A stretch of 64,000 bases of DNA, taken from the NCBI GenBank assembly GCA_035527845.1, contig DATKZT010000031.1:1-64000 (forward strand). Reading direction: 5' to 3'. The position numbers and the translations under genes are program-made. The notes under the pieces were generated by a model that was given only the letters and a program-made list of their open reading frames with translations, searched no databases and had not been told where the DNA came from. This stretch comes from JAUWKC01 sp035527845. GTDB lineage: Bacteria > Planctomycetota > Phycisphaerae > Sedimentisphaerales > Anaerobacaceae. Position 1 is the stretch's first letter, and every line of letters starts with the position of its first letter. Shown piece by piece: positions 1 through 8,843 of the stretch.

Positions 1-58
1 TCTCAATCTCAACACCTAACGCATCTTTCAGTTCATCTACACTAATCTTGTCATCCAT
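1..58 (-). CDS. 5' end of an unidentified protein, cut by the window edge
   Basis: Only the first 19 codons lie in the window, beginning MDDKISVDELKDALGVEIE. A good Shine-Dalgarno sequence (AAGGAG, 65-70) sits 6 bases before the ATG, which supports a real start. The peptide is acidic and apparently cytoplasmic, with no signal sequence. It is too short to assign to a family. The gene lies downstream of the GH106-like gene on the same strand, with about 110 bases between, so it may or may not be cotranscribed. Confidence 0.55.
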   Translation of the reverse strand, partial: MDDKISVDELKDALGVEIE

Positions 59-170
59 AACGTTCTCCTTGTTTCATAATTCCTTATAAAACAAAGAGTA
101 ACACACCCGCAGAAAATGCGCCAGAAAAATTAGTCGCACACGTCGCTGTTTTGTGGCTTCCCGCCGCCTC

Positions 171-3011
171 TCACTGCATGCCTGGTTCCATCAGTTGCTG
201 GGGTATGAGTCGGACCGGGCCTAAAAGGCCGGAGTCCATCAGGGGCCAGCCGGATGCGTCGAACTTGCGGTAGTTGATGTTGACGAAGTTGATTTCATAG
301 AACTTTTTCCAGTTTACCTTTCGCCGGCCCAGGTCCGCTATGCGGTTTGCGGAGAGGTTCGTCACTTCCACCTCCAGCACGTTCCTGCCTGGTGCAAGAA
401 ACTCACCGACGGGCATCTTGAACGGGATGCTCCACAATGTCCTCGCGTACTTGCCGTTAATCCTGACCCGTGCACTCTCACAGACCCGCCCCAAATCAAG
501 TATCCAATCGGCAGCGTCATCAGAAGGATTATTGAATGTGATTTTATAGCGTGCGGTCCCGCCAAAGCGTTTCGCCTCGTCATCGCCGAGTTCGGTCCAC
601 GAGGCCAGCCGGTCTGTCTTGAAACCTGCCGGCAGGTTCGGCCCGCCCTCAATAAAATCGACTTGCCAAGTCCCTTTTATCTCGTAACCTTCGTCTTTTG
701 TCTTCAGGTACGGCCACTTCGGCCCCTCGACTTTCTTTTTCGAGAAGGTGCGCAGAAGACACGACTGCCCGGGCTCTAATTGCAAATAGACTTCTGCGAC
801 GCCGTTTTGCGCCTCTCGCACAGCAGCCAGGCCCGAGGCCCCTCTCAGTCCGTCAAGTATCACCGCCGACTTCGCGGGCACGCCGAGCCGAACCCAACCA
901 TCCAAAACCTCCCCTCCCAGATTGGCTAAGAAGTAATTGTGTCCCTCCGGATGGCTGAGACGAATGAACTCTATCCCACTATCGACCACGGACTCACGAA
1001 CTACCTCGGCCGTGCCGAGCGCCGCTTCGAGATCACGGCTTATCAGAAATCGCCCCTTGCCGTATTTAACGTCTTGTACGGTTGAATACGTCGAGCTGAA
1101 CTTCACCAAAAGCGGCTGCGCGATCTTGTTGAACTGAGCTCGCCGACTCTCAAGCTCGCCCAGCCCCGGAACATCTCTCGGAACATCACCGTAAAACAAA
1201 ACCGTTGCCCCTTTCTCTGCAACCTCAACCAGTTGCTTCAGCGTCCCCACCGGCATAAACCGGCACTTCGGAACAACCACCACACGATACTCCCCACCCC
1301 GCATCTTTATTCGCCCAGAAGAAACCTCAGCCTCCGCCAACTGCCGGTCCGAAACATAATCAAACGTGTACCCACGCTCCCACAACCTCTTTGCCGTCTG
1401 ATAGAACTCGCCTCCGTGCATCCAGCCGCCTATACCGTGGACCGACAGCCCCATCAACATCCCGTCCTTGTTGTGCCAAATGTCATACACCGGCCAATAT
1501 AGCAGGACATTGCTGTCGGGCTTACCCGATTGGAGCACCGACTGGCACCTCGCTATGTATGCGTTCAGCTCAGGGAAGTCCCGCCAGAAACCGTTCGAAG
1601 GTGCAAAATTCACCGACGCATAAAAAAGCCACCCCGGCCACGCCTCATCAAAAGGTGAATACGCCATCCCATGATAGAATACATGATTGATACCGCACAC
1701 GAACAACTGATCTATCTCGGGTTTGACCTGGGAGAGAGACACCCTGAAGTGCTCCCCCAACCAGGTACACGACTCCGACGACACGAGTTTCTTTCCGGTC
1801 ACGTGTGCCGCCGAAGAAGCGAACTTGAGCATCAGCGGGTCATTGAGCGCAGCATGAAAACTGAAATCCGGTTCCATTCGCAGGTCCGGTATTTTAAGTC
1901 CGCTCGGCCCGAAAATCTCCGTCTCCGGAATATCAGCCGCCGCATACGTGTCGAGCAGATTACTCGGGCTGCCGTGCGCCTGGTTCCGCGTCAGACTGCC
2001 CTTGCTGTGACACCATTCGACCCACGGCATGATGTAGCTCTCAAGATGCAGGTCCGCTATCGTCTCCCGATAATCGCACTTCACCCGCGCCGCCACATCC
2101 TCATCACCCTCGCCTAACAACGCCGGCGAAAACTTGCGCAGGTCATAGCCCCGCCGGTTCTCAAACTGCTCAAACAGATCATCCGTCCAGGTCGCCCGCC
2201 CATACTCGTACGAGTCGTGATAATGCGCCCGCGGCATCGCCCCTTTGTAATCCCCAAAGGCCTTGTCAAACCGCTCCAGATACCTCATCAACGACGCACG
2301 TGAAAACGGGTCTATGATGTATCCCGCTCCGCCCGGCGCCGCCCGCTCCACCTTCTTGCCGCCCAAGCCCTGAAAAACGCCATACAGCTTCCAATCGCCC
2401 TTTGGCGCCGTCCAGTCCAGCATACCCCGCTCATCCACTTTCGTTGTCAGTTCTACGATGTCGCCTGCGCCTGAATAAGCCATTAAGGCCTGAAGTTTCG
2501 GTACGGCCCTGCCTTTTTCATCTTCAAGCTTGACCGTCTCGCTGAGCCGCTGTCCCTCATTAACGTCGTACGTACGAAAAATCACGTCAGCCGTAGCATC
2601 CTCTACGCTGACATTGGGCCCGCCGAAAGGCCATCCCGTCCCCGTTGACATATCAACGCCCATCCCCAATCGACTCGCCTCATTTGTGGTATGGTCCAGC
2701 ATCTCCATCCACCTCGGCGATAGATATTCAATAAAGCGGTCCTCCGCCCCCTTGACGCCGTAAATAGGAATAATGTGAACGCCGCCCAAACCTGCCTTAT
2801 GGTAAGCCTCCAAATGTTCGGTCAGCCCCTCTTTGTCCACGGCGCTGCCAAGCCACCACCAATATGTCCACGGTTTGCTCTCCCGCGTCACCTCGGGCCA
2901 GCCAAGCTCGAACGTCTCCTCGGCACAGACAATGCCCAACGACCCCCGGCACAACACAGCAGCAAGAACGACCCCCAACGTAAAAATACCCACGTTGAAT
3001 CGTGACATCAT
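171..3011 (-). CDS. Secreted GH106-like alpha-L-rhamnosidase
   Basis: Predicted exported glycoside hydrolase of 946 aa. The start is set at the ATG at 3011 because AAGGGGG lies 7 bases upstream; the upstream in-frame ATG at 3044 has no such site. The protein opens with a hydrophobic signal peptide (about residues 1-30, ending near CAEE). It then shows the N-terminal signature of the GH106-type family (YWWWLGSAVDKEG, then GLGGVHIIPIYG), and further in SSESCTWLG and FYHGMAYSPFDEAWPGW, which are typical of this group. The last 150 residues contain a GH2-like jelly-roll sugar-binding domain (VRINGKYARTLW). Family members release L-rhamnose from pectic or ulvan-like glycans; the substrate here is inferred only from family and neighbours. 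The PocR-AraC gene 58 bases upstream on the same strand is its likely regulator. Catalytic activity is not proven, since many paralogues of this family are uncharacterised. Confidence 0.85.
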   Translation of the reverse strand: MMSRFNVGIFTLGVVLAAVLCRGSLGIVCAEETFELGWPEVTRESKPWTYWWWLGSAVDKEGLTEHLEAYHKAGLGGVHIIPIYGVKGAEDRFIEYLSPRWMEMLDHTTNEASRLGMGVDMSTGTGWPFGGPNVSVEDATADVIFRTYDVNEGQRLSETVKLEDEKGRAVPKLQALMAYSGAGDIVELTTKVDERGMLDWTAPKGDWKLYGVFQGLGGKKVERAAPGGAGYIIDPFSRASLMRYLERFDKAFGDYKGAMPRAHYHDSYEYGRATWTDDLFEQFENRRGYDLRKFSPALLGEGDEDVAARVKCDYRETIADLHLESYIMPWVEWCHSKGSLTRNQAHGSPSNLLDTYAAADIPETEIFGPSGLKIPDLRMEPDFSFHAALNDPLMLKFASSAAHVTGKKLVSSESCTWLGEHFRVSLSQVKPEIDQLFVCGINHVFYHGMAYSPFDEAWPGWLFYASVNFAPSNGFWRDFPELNAYIARCQSVLQSGKPDSNVLLYWPVYDIWHNKDGMLMGLSVHGIGGWMHGGEFYQTAKRLWERGYTFDYVSDRQLAEAEVSSGRIKMRGGEYRVVVVPKCRFMPVGTLKQLVEVAEKGATVLFYGDVPRDVPGLGELESRRAQFNKIAQPLLVKFSSTYSTVQDVKYGKGRFLISRDLEAALGTAEVVRESVVDSGIEFIRLSHPEGHNYFLANLGGEVLDGWVRLGVPAKSAVILDGLRGASGLAAVREAQNGVAEVYLQLEPGQSCLLRTFSKKKVEGPKWPYLKTKDEGYEIKGTWQVDFIEGGPNLPAGFKTDRLASWTELGDDEAKRFGGTARYKITFNNPSDDAADWILDLGRVCESARVRINGKYARTLWSIPFKMPVGEFLAPGRNVLEVEVTNLSANRIADLGRRKVNWKKFYEINFVNINYRKFDASGWPLMDSGLLGPVRLIPQQLMEPGMQ

Positions 3012-3069
3012 CCTATGTCCCCCTTGATGATGAGTAAAAAACAATTCCCTGGCTTGATCAAGAATCGAA

Positions 3070-4368
3070 TCACACAGGCTCAGAAATCTTCACCGCACGT
3101 TTGTTCCTGGCCCGGAATCGGCGAGGCGGTATCCCCACCAAGGCCTTAAATGTCCGCGTAAAATAACTTTGGTTGTTATAGCCCACCTGAAAACAAATCT
3201 CCGTACAACTCTGGCTCGTGGCCAGCAGCAACTGCTTGGCCCGTTCTATTCGGACACTCGTGAGATAATCAATGACGGTGATCCCCATTTGCTCCTTGAA
3301 CACGTGGGCAAGCCGGGAGGCACTAAGGTGTGAGACCTTCGCCACCTCATCCAGCGTTATGGACTTATTATAATTGGCGTCGATGTAATTGATCACAGGC
3401 GTTATCTGTGTCACCTTCTTCGCGTCCTGCGAAGTATAGACCAGCTCGACAAACTCATTTAAGGCAGTGCTGATCCAGGCGCACAAATCCTCCTGGCTGT
3501 CAATCTGCATCACTTTGTTAACATAGCCCAGGTTTTTCTCAAGCATCACATCCACGGCCACCCCGCCTTCCACCGCCGACCGGCTCAGTATACTCAGCAG
3601 CTCCAGCAACCTTGCCTTTAGCACACCGAGATCCCCCGGATTGTGAAACAATATCGTACCGAGGATGGAGTTAAGTATCTCCTTAGCGCCGGTGCGGTCG
3701 CCGATCTTCACCTTGCCCATCAGCTCACGTTCACTCTCCAGTGGATACTTCCATTCGGTGCCCAGCTTTTTTCTCTCGCGGATGAATTCCCCGATCTGCG
3801 CCTGCTGCTCGGACCGCTGCCGACGCCAGCGGATGCCGCGGGTATCGAAGCCCCCCACCTCGTAGAGCAGATCAAACAGAAACTCCGAGGCTTGATGAAT
3901 CTTGCGCCCGGGTATAACGGGCAGCTTCCGCAGTGCGGCCGCGAATTTGCGCCCCTTCAAGCCGAGGCCCGCAAGCCGTTTTTCAACATCCTTGAGCAGA
4001 ATGCGCGTCACCGGCTCCCACAGACATTTGCCGAAAAACATCCCACCCAGCGCGGTGTCTTTATCCATCACCGGCACGCACACTAACACAATGCCCGCGT
4101 GGCAAAGGGAGATATAAGACTGCCCGGTCTCGCCGGCGATCTTGATGCTCCGTCGCCGCTCCCTTTCGCACCGCTTTCGTCCCTCGTCGCTGCTCTTGAC
4201 AAGGTCGCAAAACGCCCGCCGACAATCCGCACCGCACATCTCTTTTATCTCTTTGCCGGTGACACTGGTCGTCTCCAGGCAGAGCTGGAAATGCTCCCGG
4301 AAGACATTCTGTATCTTCTCCGACTTTTCCCGGTTGAGAAACTTTTGCAACTGTTTTCTTGTAGGCAT
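3070..4368 (-). CDS. AraC-family regulator with PocR sensor domain
   Basis: Transcriptional regulator of 432 aa. Residues about 15-165 match the PocR ligand-binding domain: conserved cysteines in CGADCRRAFC and RKRCERE, then the CHAGIVLVCVPV segment. A helical linker follows. The C-terminal 100 residues form a double helix-turn-helix of the AraC type (SITLDEVAKVSHLSASRLAHVFKEQ and the second helix pair ending QVGYNNQSYFTRTFKALVGIPPRRFR). PocR domains bind small organic ligands, often sugar- or diol-derived. The gene lies just upstream of, and on the same strand as, the GH106-like rhamnosidase, so it probably controls that enzyme in response to a breakdown product; the ligand is unknown. The divergent M28 peptidase gene starts 184 bases away, so the shared intergenic region could hold its operator, though none is evident by eye. 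Confidence 0.9.
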   Translation of the reverse strand: MPTRKQLQKFLNREKSEKIQNVFREHFQLCLETTSVTGKEIKEMCGADCRRAFCDLVKSSDEGRKRCERERRRSIKIAGETGQSYISLCHAGIVLVCVPVMDKDTALGGMFFGKCLWEPVTRILLKDVEKRLAGLGLKGRKFAAALRKLPVIPGRKIHQASEFLFDLLYEVGGFDTRGIRWRRQRSEQQAQIGEFIRERKKLGTEWKYPLESERELMGKVKIGDRTGAKEILNSILGTILFHNPGDLGVLKARLLELLSILSRSAVEGGVAVDVMLEKNLGYVNKVMQIDSQEDLCAWISTALNEFVELVYTSQDAKKVTQITPVINYIDANYNKSITLDEVAKVSHLSASRLAHVFKEQMGITVIDYLTSVRIERAKQLLLATSQSCTEICFQVGYNNQSYFTRTFKALVGIPPRRFRARNKRAVKISEPV

Positions 4369-4552
4369 TTGTGACCCCTTTCCTTATAACAAGTTGCCCT
4401 GTCGCTGCTGTGCAGGATACAGTCTCCCCGGCCGACAGCAAGATAGTGATATTATACCTGCCGACAAGATAATGCAAAACAAAATTTTACTGCGCGGGCA
4501 GCCCGCAAAAATGTTTCGCTTGACCAAAATGGCGTTTTCAGGACAATGAGCC

Positions 4553-5662
4553 GTGTTTAACCAAAACCGAACGCCGAAAAACACTGTAGATTCTGCAGGC
4601 AAAGGCGCTGCCGAGGACGCGAAACCGAGAAAAAAGCCGCGCGTAAAGATTGTGACTCGCGGCTCAATCGTGAGACTCGCCGTGCTGGCAGCGGTTCTTG
4701 CAATATGCTGCCTGGGGACGTATCTGGTTATGATAAAAATGCCCGGCAAAAGCTACACCGGCCCCCTGCCGCCTCTGACCGACGAGCAGCTTGGGCTGCG
4801 CGATGAGCTTGTCCGCGACATTGAAATGTTGGCCTCGCAAATCGGCGAGCGAAACGTCTGGACCTACGCCAGCCTTACCGCCGCCGCTGATTTTATCGAA
4901 GCCTCCCTGACGAAAGTCGGCTACAAGCCTCGGCGACAGAACTTCACCGCCGCCGGCAAGACCTGCTGCAACATCGAAGTCCAAATCAAAGGCGCCGCCT
5001 TGCCGAATGAAATTGTTATCATCGGGGCCCATTACGACACCGTGCCCGGCTCGCCGGGCGCCAATGACAACGGCTCCGGCGTCGCCGCTGCGCTGGCACT
5101 GGCCCGCCGATTCGCTGACCAAGAGCCCGCGCGGACGCTGCGCTTCGTGTTTTTTGCCAATGAAGAGCCGCCCTTCTTTCAGACCGGCGAGATGGGCTCG
5201 CTGGTTTATGCGAAAAGCTGCAAAGAGAAAGGCGAGAATATCGTCGCGATGCTCAGCCTCGAAACCATCGGCTACTACACCGATAAGCCGAACAGCCAGC
5301 AATATCCCTTCCCCTTCAGTATTTTCTATCCTTCGACCGGCAACTTTCTCGGCTTCGTCAGCGACCTGGCTTCGCGCGAGTTATTGCACAGGACAATCGC
5401 CTCTTTTCGCCGCAACTGCAAATTCCCATCCGAAGGCGGCGCCATCCCCCAGTTCATCCCCGGCATCGCCTGGTCCGACCAATGGTCCTTCTGGCAGCAG
5501 GGCTACCCCGCCATAATGCTCACCGACACCGCCCCCTTCCGCTACCCATATTACCATTCACAAGACGACACCGCCGACGAAATCACCTTCGATTGCCTCA
5601 CTCGCGTGATATCAGGCTTACAGTCGGTTGTTGCGGATTTCACCGAAGGGCCAACCGACTAA
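4553..5662 (+). CDS. Membrane-anchored M28 family zinc aminopeptidase
   Basis: Predicted metallopeptidase of 369 aa. The frame opens with GTG at 4553, preceded at about 10 bases by AGGAC. Residues 1-38 are basic and cytoplasmic, residues about 40-62 form one membrane segment, and the catalytic domain is outside. The M28 zinc ligands can be seen in order: GAHYDTVPGSPGANDNGSG (His and Asp), FANEEPP (catalytic Glu pair), SLETIGYY (an acidic ligand position) and YYHSQDDTADE (His). Such enzymes cleave N-terminal residues from peptides, and here would act in the periplasm. The protein has no visible functional tie to its neighbours. A GTG start without a strong Shine-Dalgarno sequence leaves the exact N-terminus uncertain. 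Confidence 0.85.
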   Translation: MFNQNRTPKNTVDSAGKGAAEDAKPRKKPRVKIVTRGSIVRLAVLAAVLAICCLGTYLVMIKMPGKSYTGPLPPLTDEQLGLRDELVRDIEMLASQIGERNVWTYASLTAAADFIEASLTKVGYKPRRQNFTAAGKTCCNIEVQIKGAALPNEIVIIGAHYDTVPGSPGANDNGSGVAAALALARRFADQEPARTLRFVFFANEEPPFFQTGEMGSLVYAKSCKEKGENIVAMLSLETIGYYTDKPNSQQYPFPFSIFYPSTGNFLGFVSDLASRELLHRTIASFRRNCKFPSEGGAIPQFIPGIAWSDQWSFWQQGYPAIMLTDTAPFRYPYYHSQDDTADEITFDCLTRVISGLQSVVADFTEGPTD

Positions 5663-5978
5663 ACAAAAGATGTGATTCGCACGATAGGTCACCAGTGCAA
5701 AATCGACGAAGAACACAGTCCCCAAGCGACAGCCAAACCCATCCCGCCGCCAAGGCAGGAGTTTATCCGCCTCAGGCGGGCCTCTCCCCCGCTTGCGCAC
5801 CGTCGTTTTGGCGGGTAGACGGAACCCAAGCTGCCCGAAAGTATCATAAGGAACTGGGAGTATTGGACCTCAAAAACCGAAGTTACTTAGCCCCACAATG
5901 GGATATCCCCTCCTCCCGACGAGAGGGCTACCACAGGTAAAGACCTGTTTCTACGACGACAAACATCCGGGCGATGCC
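5663..5978. other. Intergenic stretch with repeat debris
   Basis: No convincing gene was found. The stretch carries a small perfect hairpin at 5767-5779 (CCGCC, loop TCA, GGCGG). Around it, 5740-5830 is rich in CCCGCC and GGCGGG words and reads like a decayed dispersed repeat (compare 50350-50400 and 51740-51830). The remainder to 5978 holds the region after the stop of the small gene on the minus strand. Open frames here lack ribosome binding sites and family resemblance. Confidence 0.5.
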
Positions 5979-6215
5979 TTAGCCACTTGTGGCTCTGCTA
6001 TGGTTTTGCGCGCGCTTGGCTATGCGCGAAATCTGGCCCAACCCAACCAAACTCGTGAGTCCGCAAACTAACTGGGGCAATGGTCCTCGCATCGCTCGGC
6101 AATAGGCAAACCTGTACTCTAGTCCTGCCTCATCCAAAAGCTGCTTGGCGATCGTACTATCCTCGCTTTCATCACCTATAAGAATGTATACACCCCGATT
6201 CCTTTCTGCGCACAT
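5979..6215 (-). CDS. Small glutaredoxin/thioredoxin-like protein without the CxxC
   Basis: 78-aa protein with a near-perfect ribosome binding site (AGGAGGT, 4 bases before the ATG). It starts 54 bases after the stop of the 602-aa gene on the same strand, so the two are almost certainly cotranscribed. The layout resembles a short glutaredoxin or a thioredoxin-like mini-domain: a beta strand (GVYILIGDES), a helix after the position where CxxC would be (EDSTIAKQLLDEAG), another strand (EYRFAYCR), a PQLVCG segment at the place of the cis-proline, and a C-terminal GLGQISRIAKRAQ helix. The catalytic cysteine pair is replaced by ESEDS, so redox catalysis is unlikely; a binding or adaptor role for its partner is more plausible. 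The fold assignment is inference from pattern only. Confidence 0.75.
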   Translation of the reverse strand: MCAERNRGVYILIGDESEDSTIAKQLLDEAGLEYRFAYCRAMRGPLPQLVCGLTSLVGLGQISRIAKRAQNHSRATSG

Positions 6216-6268
6216 ACTTACCTCCTTTCATCGTCCAATCTTCACTTGAACTCTTTTTTGTTATTCTA

Positions 6269-8077
6269 TTATTTCGCTTTCAAAATGTCAACCACTTTCT
6301 TCGCAAAAGCGGTAACATCAATATCCTTATCCCTATATACCATACTATCGTCATATTCCGCAAGTACTGTTCGATATTCAATTTGCTCAGTGAATGCCGT
6401 CTCTAATTCCCTAGCGCGGGTTGCGCAAAATTTCCTTCGTGCTCCCTTGCCCATGCCGGTTAAGACTCCTGGCTGCTTCTCGCCCCACTGAAACTCAAGT
6501 TCCTTTGCGGCTTCGTCCATCCTCTCAACTACTTTAGTAGAACTTAACTCACCTAACTTATCTTGTGTGACAAAGTCGGCGATTTGTATTGATTTCAATC
6601 TGGAAATCCCGCCCTCTTTGGCACTGCTAACGAAACTGCCCCACCATGGCCTTTCGTTCCCACAAAGCAACTCAACCACAGTATTTCTCCATAATAATTT
6701 CTCGTCCTCACTATTTTCGAGGACAAATACCTTCGGAGCATTAGTGTAGTGTTGCAGTTCTGTAAAGCCTTTGTGTGCTTGGAGTTCTTTAAGTACACCT
6801 CCGGCGCTATTCCCATTGAAAAGTGGCCGATAGATGACGAGACTGGAGCACTGCCGCACAAGCGTACGGTCCCGAGAGTTTATCTGCTCCCCAATAAGGG
6901 CAACGAGGTGCTCCAATTCTCCTGAAATGCAGCATAATTCTAAGCTCTTCTTTTCGCCTAACTTGTCTTTTATTTCCTGCCAAGTCATAGCTTTTTGAAT
7001 AAGGCGTACTTCTTCATCTGTGAAAAACCCAGCAGGATCCAGTGGTTCTTTAAGAGGCTTTTCGGGCTTCGACCATAAAACTTCGTCCACACGCCCAAGA
7101 GGCCATCGCTCCAAGAGTCTCGGTATATAGACTTTTATTTTCTTAGACTTATCGTTCCCGTTGATTGAGTTCTCTTGCCCAACATCTGCGCGTTGCCCTG
7201 CCGTACTTGGAGGTGCCTTTACCTCTACGGATGGAATCATCCATTCATCTATTGTAGTAGGTTCCCACACCGCCAATTCCCCTGAAAGGTGGTCGGCTAG
7301 CGAACTTACCCAATTGCTCCAGTCGTCAAAAAGCTTGTTGTTGCCTTCCGACCTCACCCGTCGAGGCTCACTTATTGGATGAGAAAGGTATACCGGCAGG
7401 ATGTTTCCCTCAAATATCTTCTGCAGTAAGCCACATCGATGTTTCGTAGCCACCGTTAGCACCGGCACGCTACCGAGCAATCCTGCCAAGTGTGCAGATG
7501 CTCCGGCCTCTGCCTGTCGCCAGATTAATGTGCTAATAAGGTCTTGAATACTCTTCTTCACCTGTTTGAACTCGTCGCCAGGGGACGTGTACTCATCGAA
7601 GATACCGCCTTCGCCTCGCAGCCATGCGTACATGTCATAAATATCATCGACTAGGTGAACAACGTATTTAGGATTAAGAGTCCTCAGTTTCTCTGCATCT
7701 ACAATCGGCACAAACTCTGTCGAATCCGCCTTAAAGTAAACAGCATGCAGTACCAATGCAACGTTTCTTCCAGCTTCTGTCGCCTTTCTAACCTCCTCCC
7801 CTGCTTTCTCAATGGCATTGGCCCAAAGACGGTTAAGCATAGGGTAAGGCAATGAGGTAACCGAAATAATAGGCTCTTCGCCCTCATCAGATGATTTTCT
7901 GAATTCGGACGAACCTGCATATATTGCATCGTTGAAGGCCTCTCCTACAAGCAGGTCTTCAAGGTCGATGACACAGAGATGATCCTTACCCTTCTTCTGC
8001 AGATATCGGCTAAACTTCTCGAGAACCCGCTTAGGTTTGACCCCAGACATTCCTGTTACGATTACAACATTTCCCAT
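6269..8077 (-). CDS. Predicted P-loop-like plus nucleoside deoxyribosyltransferase-like protein
   Basis: 602-aa cytoplasmic protein of uncertain function. The N-terminus (VVIVTGMSGVKPKR) looks like the first strand and loop of a P-loop kinase, but the loop lacks the usual GK[ST] and is probably degenerate. Residues about 105-160 (LVLHAVYF, VVHLVDDIYDMYAWLR) fit an adenylate-kinase-like core. Near residue 230 a second domain starts with ILPVYLSHPISEPRR, resembling the first strand of nucleoside 2-deoxyribosyltransferase-like (NDT) enzymes. A later block, SLVIYRPLFNGNSAGGVLKEL, fits the conserved SxGxxxE region of that fold; a variable linker of about 100 residues lies between. The C-terminal 130 residues are unrecognised. 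Base composition is visibly AT-richer than the flanks, suggesting acquisition by transfer. The gene is followed by the cysteine-less glutaredoxin-like gene. A nucleotide-processing or defence role is possible but unproven. Confidence 0.7.
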   Translation of the reverse strand: MGNVVIVTGMSGVKPKRVLEKFSRYLQKKGKDHLCVIDLEDLLVGEAFNDAIYAGSSEFRKSSDEGEEPIISVTSLPYPMLNRLWANAIEKAGEEVRKATEAGRNVALVLHAVYFKADSTEFVPIVDAEKLRTLNPKYVVHLVDDIYDMYAWLRGEGGIFDEYTSPGDEFKQVKKSIQDLISTLIWRQAEAGASAHLAGLLGSVPVLTVATKHRCGLLQKIFEGNILPVYLSHPISEPRRVRSEGNNKLFDDWSNWVSSLADHLSGELAVWEPTTIDEWMIPSVEVKAPPSTAGQRADVGQENSINGNDKSKKIKVYIPRLLERWPLGRVDEVLWSKPEKPLKEPLDPAGFFTDEEVRLIQKAMTWQEIKDKLGEKKSLELCCISGELEHLVALIGEQINSRDRTLVRQCSSLVIYRPLFNGNSAGGVLKELQAHKGFTELQHYTNAPKVFVLENSEDEKLLWRNTVVELLCGNERPWWGSFVSSAKEGGISRLKSIQIADFVTQDKLGELSSTKVVERMDEAAKELEFQWGEKQPGVLTGMGKGARRKFCATRARELETAFTEQIEYRTVLAEYDDSMVYRDKDIDVTAFAKKVVDILKAK

Positions 8078-8843
8078 CGTGTGACCTCTCCTTTAACAGT
8101 AAGACCATTTGATCATAAATAATATCCCGATCTCACTCCCAAAGAACAAAATACCCAAGCCCGCAATCAGCACAAAATTAAATCCGTCCCGCTTCCCGGG
8201 CACGCCGAACAAGCCACTGGTCGCAAACATAACCCGCAATGCGCGACCAAGACGAGGCCAGGCAAGTGCGGAATGACAATTTTTAATTTTTTTTTTACTC
8301 ATGCGCTGTCGTTTTTCTGCTCAAGGGCGGATTGGCTCATCGCTCCTCCCAATTCGCGGGCCACCGGTCAAGAGCTACAATCAGGAGGCGAGAGTCGCGC
8401 AGACAACTCAAGCCTCCTGCTCATTATAACAGCGAAGCTGCCCCAGCCGGTGTTGATATGAAATTTCAAGAAAATGTGAAAATTCTGAAAAAATCTTCGA
8501 AAACCCGTCTAACGGGCCAGAAATGGGCCCGACCACAGGTGCCGGGGCTAAACGATAATGAGGCGACGCCGGGCGTCGCGGTCTTTTGGGTGGATTCTGC
8601 ATCGGCGAGACAGGGTTGTCCACCACGAGATATGCGTTTATTCGGCGTTCGAGAATTGCCCGTCTGAGCGACCGCCGAATCGACCGAACAAGGCGTCGAA
8701 GCAGCAAACCAGCGGCCGCAAAGGAACAGGGTTTGCCCGCCTGTCCGTTTGCGGTATAATGACTCGTCCTGTTAGCGTTGTGTGTGAGCGGGGTTGGCGG
8801 TCAATCCGGCACACGCGGTCCATAATTCAAGAAGGAGGCAAAA
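8078..8843. other. Long intergenic region before the FKBP gene
   Basis: About 765 bases with no gene that can be supported. A minus-strand frame at 8093-8302 encodes a hydrophobic tail (FNFVLIAGLGILFFGSEIGILFMI) that could be a decayed or very small membrane protein, but no good start was found. From 8303 to 8730 the frames on both strands lack ribosome binding sites and overlap one another, so they are treated as chance. The right end carries the promoter and leader of the FKBP gene. Confidence 0.5.
8734..8761 (+). promoter_or_regulatory. Sigma70-type promoter for the FKBP gene
   Basis: A perfect -10 box TATAAT (8756-8761) is preceded, with a 16-base spacer, by TTGCCC (8734-8739), a four-of-six match to the -35 consensus. 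Transcription would begin near 8768, giving a leader of about 75 bases before the GTG start at 8844. Confidence 0.6.

Noticed and set aside
8093..8302. Minus-strand frame with a hydrophobic C-terminal tail
   Set aside because: No ribosome binding site; the N-terminal part reads like repeat-derived sequence. Kept only as a note in the intergenic entry.
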